Shown here piece after piece: positions 6,076-11,022 of a DNA stretch of 11,022 nt. The DNA lies in assembly GCA_946577115.1 (NCBI GenBank), contig CAMOAP010000050.1, positions 1 to 11,022 on the forward strand. The letters are read 5' to 3'. This DNA is from an uncultured Acholeplasmataceae bacterium. GTDB lineage: Bacteria > Bacillota_I > Bacilli_A > Acholeplasmatales > Acholeplasmataceae. The notes under the pieces were generated by a model, which searched no databases, was not told the origin of the DNA, and saw nothing but the letters and a program-made list of their open reading frames with translations. A program made the position numbers and the translations under genes. The stretch's first letter is position 1. Each line of letters opens with the position of its first letter.

Positions 6076-7188
6076 TTATTCATAAGGAGAAATAATAGGT
6101 GTTTTAGTTAAATAACCATTAATAAATTCGTCGATGTTTCCATCCATTACTTGTTCTAATTGAAAAATTTCTTGATTAGTGCGGTGATCTTTAACCATTT
6201 TGTAAGGGTGAAAAACATAACTTCTAATTTGTGAACCCCAACCATTTTCTTTTTGTTCGCTTTGAAATTTTTTAGTATTTTCTTCTTTTTGTTGTTTTGA
6301 TGCTAATTGAAATAACTTAGTTTTTAACATTTGTAAAGCTTTTTCTTTGTTTTTGATCTGACTACGTTCGTTTTGACAACCCACTACTAATCCTGTTGGC
6401 AAATGAGTTATTCTTACTGCTGAATCCGTAGTATTTATATGTTGTCCGCCTGCACCACTACTTCTAAAAACGTCGATTTTAAGATCTTCTGTTTTTAAAT
6501 TAATTTTGATTTCTTCATTAATTTCTGGTAAAACATCGCAAGCTACAAAAGAAGTATGTCTTTTAGAATTAGCATCAAAAGGAGAAATTCTTACCAAACG
6601 ATGAACTCCTTTTTCAGCTTTTAGATAACCATAAGCATAATTTCCTTTAATTAATAAAGTAGCTGATTTGATTCCTGCTCCTTCACCTAGTTGATAATCA
6701 AGAATTTCGATTTTAAAATTCTTTTTTTGAGCGTATTTTTGATACATACGGAAAAGCATTTCACACCAATCTTGTGATTCAGTACCCCCTGCTCCTGGAT
6801 GAAATAACAAAATAGCATTGTTAATATCATAAGGTTGATTCAAAAAAATTTTAATTTTTAAATCACAAACAGCTTTAGCAAGTTTTTTTATTTCTTCTTC
6901 TAATAAAACAGAAGTTTCATTTAAGCTTTCATTTAAGTTAAATAAAGTTTTTAGATCTAAATAATTTTGTTCTAAAGTTTCTAAAGTAGTTTTTTTGTCT
7001 TGCAAGTCGTTGAATTGTTGGCTTATTGTGACAGCTTTTTTGGGGTCTTGCCAAAAATCTTCTTTTTGCATGGCGCAATTTAATTTCTCGATTATTTGAT
7101 TAGTTTTTTTTAAATTAAGAGCTTGTTTTAAATCTTGAAGGTTTTGGTGTAAGTTTTGTAAAATTTGATTAATTTCGTATTTTTCCAC
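6076..7188 (-). CDS. prfB: Peptide chain release factor 2 (RF2), encoded without the usual frameshift
   Basis: Class I release factor of 370 residues that recognises UAA and UGA and triggers peptide release. The stop-codon reading motif SPF is at 202-204 and the catalytic GGQ at 247-249 (RSSGAGGQHINTTDSAVR), both close to the E. coli positions. The N-terminus is coiled-coil-like, as usual. The start is a GTG at 7186-7188, three bases after the secA TAA and in the same frame as secA. The ribosome site is weak (GG about 12 bases upstream, inside secA), so translational coupling is likely. Most bacteria carry an in-frame UGA near codon 26 that autoregulates prfB by +1 frameshift. Here the region reads GCT CTT AAT TTA, with CTT kept and no stop. 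Presence of RF2 agrees with UGA serving as a stop. Confidence 0.95.
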   Translation of the reverse strand: MEKYEINQILQNLHQNLQDLKQALNLKKTNQIIEKLNCAMQKEDFWQDPKKAVTISQQFNDLQDKKTTLETLEQNYLDLKTLFNLNESLNETSVLLEEEIKKLAKAVCDLKIKIFLNQPYDINNAILLFHPGAGGTESQDWCEMLFRMYQKYAQKKNFKIEILDYQLGEGAGIKSATLLIKGNYAYGYLKAEKGVHRLVRISPFDANSKRHTSFVACDVLPEINEEIKINLKTEDLKIDVFRSSGAGGQHINTTDSAVRITHLPTGLVVGCQNERSQIKNKEKALQMLKTKLFQLASKQQKEENTKKFQSEQKENGWGSQIRSYVFHPYKMVKDHRTNQEIFQLEQVMDGNIDEFINGYLTKTPIISPYE

Positions 7189-7191
7189 AAA

Positions 7192-9699
7192 TTAATTCCA
7201 AGGTTTTTTAGAAGTTCTTACTTTTCTAGTTCTTCTTTTTTTAGAAGATTGATCATCTTTTGAATCATTTTTTAAAAAAACGTTTTGTTTGGGAGGCGTT
7301 TGAAAACTATCTGCGAAAGAAAACTTTAAAATGGTAGCAGTAATGTCGTTTGCAATTTTTGCAATCATGCTATTAAATAAAACTTGTCCTTCTTTCTGAT
7401 ATTCAATGAAAGAATCTTGTTGTCCATAACTTACAAATCCAATGCCTTGTCTTAAAGAACTCATGTCATTAATGTGGCGCTGGTAGTAATTATCAATTAT
7501 TTTTAACGCAATCCATTTAAGACCTTTTGCAAAATATTGAGCTTTTTTAGGGTCTTTTTCAAAAAAATCTTTTTGGGATTGTAAAGTATCTTTTACTTTT
7601 TGAAATAAATGTTGCTGAAAAGCATAAAGAGAGTTTGTTTTAGGGTTGTTGCATAATTCTTGTACTTCTGCTAAATCAAATGTTTTTTTAGGGAAAAATT
7701 TATTTTCTAAAAAAGTAATTAAAGTTTGAGTTTGGCATTGATTAGATTTGTTGGTAAAATGAGGAAAAATAGCTTTATTAAGGGTCTTTTTCATTAAATC
7801 TTGAACGATTTGTTCTACTTTATCACTAACTAGAATTTCTTTTCTTTGGTTATAAATGATTTCTCTTTGAATACGCAAAATATCATCATATTTTAAGAGG
7901 TATTTGCGATAATCAAAATTGGAAGATTCTACTTTTTTTTGTATTTTAGTAAAAAAATTAGTCACCATTTTAGATGAAGTTTTGGTTTCAGAATCGCTTA
8001 TTTTTTGGAGTAAAGAAATAATTTTTTCTATTCTAGTGCCACCAAATCTTTGGGCAAGTTCATCTTCGCTAGAAATAAAAAAGCGTGAATAACCAGGGTC
8101 TCCTTGACGTCCAGCGCGTCCTCTTAATTGATTGTCAATTCTTCGTGATTCGTGTCTTTCAGTACCTAAAACAGAAAGTCCGCCTAATTCTTTAACACCT
8201 TCGCCTAAACGAATATCAGTTCCGCGTCCTGCCATATTAGTAGCAATAGTAACTGCGTTTTTAAGTCCTGCCTTAGCAATAATGTCTGCTTCTTTAGAAT
8301 GATTTTTGGCATTTAGAATTTCGTGTTTGATGGAATGTTTTTTTAATTTTTTAGAAATAATTTCAGAAACTTCTACTGTAGTTGTCCCAATTAAAATGGG
8401 TTGTCCTTTTTTGTGACGAGAAGTTAGTTCTTCAATTAAAGCATCATATTTTTCTTTTAAAGAAACAAAAATAAAATCCGGTTCGTCAATTCTTATCATA
8501 GGAACATTAGTAGGAATCTCGATAACTTCCATGTTATAAATGTCTCTAAATTCATCTTCTTCAGTTTTGGCAGTGCCTGTCATCCCTGACAATTTGTTAT
8601 AAAGGCGGAAAAAATTTTGATAAGTAATAGTAGCTCCAATGGAAGTTTCTTCTTTAATCAATACTCCTTCTTTGGCTTCTAATGCTTGGTGAAGGCCGTC
8701 GCTAAATTGTCGTCCTGGCAAAGCACGTCCAGTAAATTGATCAATAATTAGAACTTGACCATCTTTGTAATCAACTAAGTAATCTTTGTTTTTGTGCATC
8801 GTAAAAGCTGCTTTAAGGGAGTTTTTGATGTGATGGAGTAAAGAGGCGTGTTCTATTTTGTATAAATTATCAATTTGGAAAAAGTTTTCAGCTTTGGTAA
8901 TTCCTTCTTCAGTAAGTTCAATTGTTTTAGTTTCTAATTCAATAAGATAATGGTTTTTTTTAAGGGTACGAACAAAACGTTGTGCTTCTTTGTATAAATT
9001 TTTAGTTTCTTTGACACTTTGGGAAATAATTAAAGGAGTTCTTGCCTCATCAATTAAAATAGAGTCTACTTCATCAACAATAGCATAGCTGTAAGGGCGT
9101 TTCATTACTAAATTGGAAGCTTCAATTTCCATGTTATCTCTTAAATAATCAAAACCTAATTCACTGTTAGTAGTGTAGAGAATATCACATAAATAGGCTT
9201 GTTGTTTTTGTGCTTGCGTTTTGTCTTTGGTATTAAGTCCTAATGTCATTCCCAAAAAGCGAAAAACATCACCTATGCTACCTTCAAATTCTCTTTTAGC
9301 TAAGTATTCGTTGACTGTAACAATATGAACGGGATTGCCACTTAAAGCATTAAGGTAAGCAGGCATGATGGCAGTAAGGGTTTTCCCTTCCCCCGTTTTC
9401 ATCTCGGCAATATTTCCTTGGTGTAAAATTACAGCACCCAAAATTTGAACGTAATAAGGAGTAAGTCCTGTTACTCTTTTGGTAGCTTCTTTGGCAAGAG
9501 CATAGGCTTCGGGGAGCAGTTGGTTAAGGGTTTTACCTTCTTGAAATAGTTTTTTTAATTCTGCTGTTTTTGTAGCAAAATCTTTATCATCTAATAAAGC
9601 GATTTGGGCTTCTAAATTTTGTACTTTATTAGCTATAGTTCTAGCTTTTCTTAAAGCTTTTTTGGAAGAATTAAATATTTTTTTTAAAAAATTTAACAT
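7192..9699 (-). CDS. secA: Preprotein translocase ATPase SecA
   Basis: Motor of the Sec pathway, pushing unfolded precursors through SecYEG at the membrane. In a wall-less plant pathogen this is the route for secreted effectors and the immunodominant membrane protein. The 835 residues show Walker A MKTGEGKT (100-107), YLRDNM, the Walker B/DEAD motif as [17 protein letters not shown] (208-224), the preprotein cross-linking domain, NMAGRGTDI (488-496) and [13 protein letters not shown] (524-536, the arginine-finger motif). The helical scaffold follows. The protein ends in a basic tail ([18 protein letters not shown]) and lacks the C-terminal CxCx8CH zinc motif that binds SecB and phospholipid in many bacteria. 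The ATG has AAAGGA eleven bases upstream. prfB follows after three bases, the Bacillus order. Confidence 0.97.
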   Translation of the reverse strand: MLNFLKKIFNSSKKALRKARTIANKVQNLEAQIALLDDKDFATKTAELKKLFQEGKTLNQLLPEAYALAKEATKRVTGLTPYYVQILGAVILHQGNIAEMKTGEGKTLTAIMPAYLNALSGNPVHIVTVNEYLAKREFEGSIGDVFRFLGMTLGLNTKDKTQAQKQQAYLCDILYTTNSELGFDYLRDNMEIEASNLVMKRPYSYAIVDEVDSILIDEARTPLIISQSVKETKNLYKEAQRFVRTLKKNHYLIELETKTIELTEEGITKAENFFQIDNLYKIEHASLLHHIKNSLKAAFTMHKNKDYLVDYKDGQVLIIDQFTGRALPGRQFSDGLHQALEAKEGVLIKEETSIGATITYQNFFRLYNKLSGMTGTAKTEEDEFRDIYNMEVIEIPTNVPMIRIDEPDFIFVSLKEKYDALIEELTSRHKKGQPILIGTTTVEVSEIISKKLKKHSIKHEILNAKNHSKEADIIAKAGLKNAVTIATNMAGRGTDIRLGEGVKELGGLSVLGTERHESRRIDNQLRGRAGRQGDPGYSRFFISSEDELAQRFGGTRIEKIISLLQKISDSETKTSSKMVTNFFTKIQKKVESSNFDYRKYLLKYDDILRIQREIIYNQRKEILVSDKVEQIVQDLMKKTLNKAIFPHFTNKSNQCQTQTLITFLENKFFPKKTFDLAEVQELCNNPKTNSLYAFQQHLFQKVKDTLQSQKDFFEKDPKKAQYFAKGLKWIALKIIDNYYQRHINDMSSLRQGIGFVSYGQQDSFIEYQKEGQVLFNSMIAKIANDITATILKFSFADSFQTPPKQNVFLKNDSKDDQSSKKRRTRKVRTSKKPWN

Positions 9700-9759
9700 A
9701 ATAATTTTAATCCTTTATATTTTTTAGTTTTTGAATTTGTAATATTTGGGTTATTAATT

Positions 9760-9788
9760 ATTATTTCAGAATTCTTGCTTTGGTTCAA
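9760..9788 (-). promoter_or_regulatory. Candidate promoter of secA-prfB
   Basis: On the minus strand: -35 TTGAAC (9783-9788, four of six), a 17-bp spacer, and -10 AATAAT (9760-9765, five of six) preceded by TGA, giving an extended -10. A start near 9753 leaves a leader of about 55 nt with AAAGGA before the ATG. The -35 overlaps TTGGTT (9780-9785) on the + strand, a weak -35 candidate for the divergent small gene. Confidence 0.5.
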
Positions 9789-9871
9789 TATTAAAAAATC
9801 AAAATAAAATAATGTTAATTTTTATCAAAAACCTAAGTAAAAAAACAAAAATTAACAATTTTGGGGGAAAA

Positions 9872-10075
9872 ATGAAAATAATTGGAGTGATATTTTGGGC
9901 AACAAAAACGCTTATTTATAATACCATTATTGTTTATTTTAACATATATTTAGCAGTTTGTGGACATCTTTTAATTGTTTTTTTGCTATTTATGTCTTTA
10001 TTTCTGGATTTGGTAGTTTCGTTTGAAAGAGCAAAAAGTGTGCAAGGAAACATGAAAAAAGACTACCGCCATTAG
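9872..10075 (+). CDS. Small hydrophobic membrane protein of unknown function
   Basis: I do not recognise this protein. From the ATG at 9872 it has 67 residues, mostly hydrophobic, with two probable membrane segments (about residues 3-23 and 25-49). A charged tail follows: FERAKSVQGNMKKDYRH. GGGGG at 9863-9867, four bases before the ATG, may serve as ribosome site. An ATG at 9812 in the same frame would add 20 Lys/Asn-rich residues but has no such site. A weak promoter (TTGGTT at 9780-9785, 19 bp, TAAAAT at 9805-9810) is possible. The stop codon lies in the loop of a strong two-way hairpin terminator, which supports an expressed unit. Short hydrophobic proteins with charged tails and a shared terminator recall type I toxins, but no sequence family is matched. 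It could also be a decayed gene or chance. Confidence 0.45.
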   Translation: MKIIGVIFWATKTLIYNTIIVYFNIYLAVCGHLLIVFLLFMSLFLDLVVSFERAKSVQGNMKKDYRH

Positions 10076-10087
10076 ATAGTCTTTTTT
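10055..10087. terminator. Strong two-way intrinsic terminator between the small ORF and the Nudix gene
   Basis: AAAAAAGACTA (10055-10065) pairs perfectly over 11 bp with TAGTCTTTTTT (10077-10087) around an 11-base loop that contains the TAG stop of the small + strand gene. It has the A-tract/T-tract layout on both strands, so it can end the small gene's transcript on + and the Nudix gene's transcript on -. It is the clearest terminator in the window. Confidence 0.85.
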
Positions 10088-10224
10088 AGTTAAAACAATT
10101 TATTTTGTTATTTCAAAAATTGCTTTAAAAATTGGAACAATAAATGAGCACTAGATAATTTTTAAATAATTTAGATTAATAATTATTTTAATTTAATAAT
10201 TTGGAATGTGTTTTAATGTTTTTA
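10088..10224. other. AT-rich spacer, no gene
   Basis: 137 bp between the two-way terminator and the end of the Nudix gene. It holds a loose inverted repeat, AAATAATT (10164-10171) with AATTATTT (10181-10188), that may fold in the 3' untranslated RNA of the Nudix gene. I saw no ribosome site or open frame of note. A minus-strand promoter that could drive an antisense RNA towards the terminator was looked for; only a poor match (TTGAAA, 17 bp, TTAACT) was seen. Confidence 0.5.
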
Positions 10225-10734
10225 TTAGCAAAGACATTTTTCCTGACAAAATTTGGTTTTGTATGTTTGCGGTTGGTTTTGGTTTTTGTGTTGTAAAAAA
10301 TCTTTTAAAAAGGTTTTGTCAATTTCCATCATATCATCCATTGGCAAAGAGGCCTCATCAAACCATTTTAGTTCAGTAACTTCATCATCTTGTGGGATTA
10401 ATTTTCCTTGTGTTTTAGTTACTAAAAAAGCCATAACAACCGGATAGACAACATCTCCGTTAGGATAATTGATAACAAAATTTTTTCCACAATAGGTACA
10501 AAAGGGATGAATTTCTAAAGCTTTAAGACCTGTTTCTTCTTCTAGTTCTCTTAAGCAAACATCGACTCCAGTTTCTCCTAATTCCATTGCTCCACCATGA
10601 AGCCCCCAAACATTAAAATCTTTGCGGAATTGCAATAAATATTTATTATTTTCATAAACAATAACAGAAGCCCCAGGAGAAAATAAAGGGTCTTTACCAA
10701 TTTTTTGGCGTAATTTGTTGATATAGTTGCTCAT
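10225..10734 (-). CDS. Nudix hydrolase (MutT-like) with a Cys-rich tail
   Basis: Protein of 169 residues with a complete Nudix box, GX5EX7REUXEEXGU, at 48-70 (G48, E54, R62, E63, E66, E67, G69, L70); the Glu residues bind the divalent metal for cleavage of a nucleoside diphosphate linked to X. The fold starts at SPGASVIVYENNKYLLQFR, with NVWGLHGGAMELGE before the box. YPNGDVVYPVVMAFLV and DDEVTELKWFDEASLP follow. It looks like a general MutT/ADP-ribose-pyrophosphatase-like hydrolase; the substrate cannot be told from sequence. Unusual are CTYC (79-82) and a C-terminal CQEKCLC (Cys163, 167, 169), which could bind metal. The ATG has AAAAGG eight bases upstream. It stands alone, facing the small + strand gene across a shared terminator. 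Confidence 0.92.
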   Translation of the reverse strand: MSNYINKLRQKIGKDPLFSPGASVIVYENNKYLLQFRKDFNVWGLHGGAMELGETGVDVCLRELEEETGLKALEIHPFCTYCGKNFVINYPNGDVVYPVVMAFLVTKTQGKLIPQDDEVTELKWFDEASLPMDDMMEIDKTFLKDFLQHKNQNQPQTYKTKFCQEKCLC

Positions 10735-11022
10735 TTAAAAAACCTTTTTCCATTCTTTCTTTTTTAATTTTAGCTTTTTTATTTGTTTAATGGCGCAATT
10801 TATGGCTTTAATTTTTTGATTTTTAAAGCAAACTTTTAAATGAAAAGTTTAGTGAAATAGAAATTTAATAACCAAAATAAAAGATGACAAAACTAAAAAA
10901 AATCATACTTACTATTTTATTTTAGCATTTTTTTTAATATTATGTTATTTTTTACTAACTTTTTTTCATTTTCATTATTGTTTTGTAATTTGAAAAAGGC
11001 AATTTTTAGTCATTTGCTAATT
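10735..11022. other. AT-rich region upstream of the Nudix gene, no supported gene
   Basis: 288 bp to the window edge without a convincing gene. It must contain the Nudix promoter, but I find no clear pair of boxes; TAAAAT lies on the minus strand about 30 bp before the ATG, without a good -35. A short frame at 10884 (MTKLKKIILTILF, then TAG) looks like the start of a signal peptide but ends after 13 codons. A second frame from 10897 is open to the edge and encodes mostly Phe/Leu/Ile. No tRNA or repeat is seen apart from one hairpin. Confidence 0.5.
10830..10850. other. Perfect 8-bp hairpin
   Basis: AAACTTTT (10830-10837) and AAAAGTTT (10843-10850) flank a five-base loop. There is no T-run directly after it on the + strand and only a short one on the minus strand, so a terminator role is doubtful. 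It could be an operator or a 3' end from a gene outside the window. Confidence 0.4.

Noticed and set aside
10253-10447. Open frame of 64 codons on the + strand
   Set aside because: It is opposite the Nudix gene, which has a complete family signature; the hydrophobic look comes from the complementary codons.
7070-10802. ATGGCGCAATTTA occurs at about 7070 (inside prfB) and at about 10790
   Set aside because: A 13-base match inside a coding gene and a spacer, with unrelated flanks; taken as chance, not a repeat family.
10884-11022. MTKLKKIILTILF, like a signal-peptide start, then TAG, with another frame open to the window edge
   Set aside because: It needs a frameshift, has no good ribosome site and consists of T-rich sequence that translates as Phe/Leu in any case. 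A secreted-protein gene broken by a frameshift cannot be excluded without the sequence beyond the edge.
1-11022. tRNA genes, CRISPR arrays, insertion sequences, integrated phage
   Set aside because: No clover-leaf with TTCNANNC arms, no regularly spaced repeats, no transposase or phage-like frame was seen.

Overview
The window is strongly AT-rich, low-GC Gram-positive-like DNA. It most probably comes from a plant-pathogenic mollicute of the 'Candidatus Phytoplasma' group; this is an inference from gene content and composition, with no database search. Two features separate it from Mycoplasma. UGA is used as a stop codon (the partial gene at the left edge and sufU both end in TGA), and an intact release factor 2 gene is present. 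Conserved tryptophans are encoded by TGG, so the code is standard. The 835-residue SecA without the C-terminal zinc motif also fits a phytoplasma.

Layout, left to right. The 3' end of an unidentified + strand gene (1-96) is followed by a weak terminator and then trpS (+), whose likely start is a TTG behind a near-perfect Shine-Dalgarno site. trpS converges on, and overlaps by 12 bp, the last gene of a leftward unit tyrS-sufS-sufU (Tyr-tRNA synthetase, cysteine desulfurase, SufU sulfur acceptor), whose promoter lies at 4245-4273. To its right is a second leftward unit, rpsP-trmD-rplS (ribosomal protein S16, tRNA m1G37 methyltransferase, ribosomal protein L19). It has a near-consensus promoter at 5868-5896 and ends in a perfect 30-bp palindrome. 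A third leftward unit is secA-prfB (Sec translocase ATPase, release factor 2), with a promoter at 9760-9788 and a terminator at 5942-5970.

The right end is less ordinary. A short + strand frame encodes a very hydrophobic 67-residue protein of unknown function and ends inside a strong two-way hairpin terminator. Facing it is a leftward Nudix hydrolase gene with a cysteine-rich tail. The last 288 bp hold no gene I can support.

Taken together, this is mostly core informational and export machinery: two aminoacyl-tRNA synthetases, two ribosomal proteins, a tRNA methylase, a release factor, sulfur mobilisation and protein export. I found no insertion sequence, CRISPR array, tRNA, rRNA or prophage block. 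The least explained elements are the small membrane protein with its shared terminator, the promoter-proximal A8G6 tract upstream of tyrS, the trmD leader, and the frameshift-free prfB.
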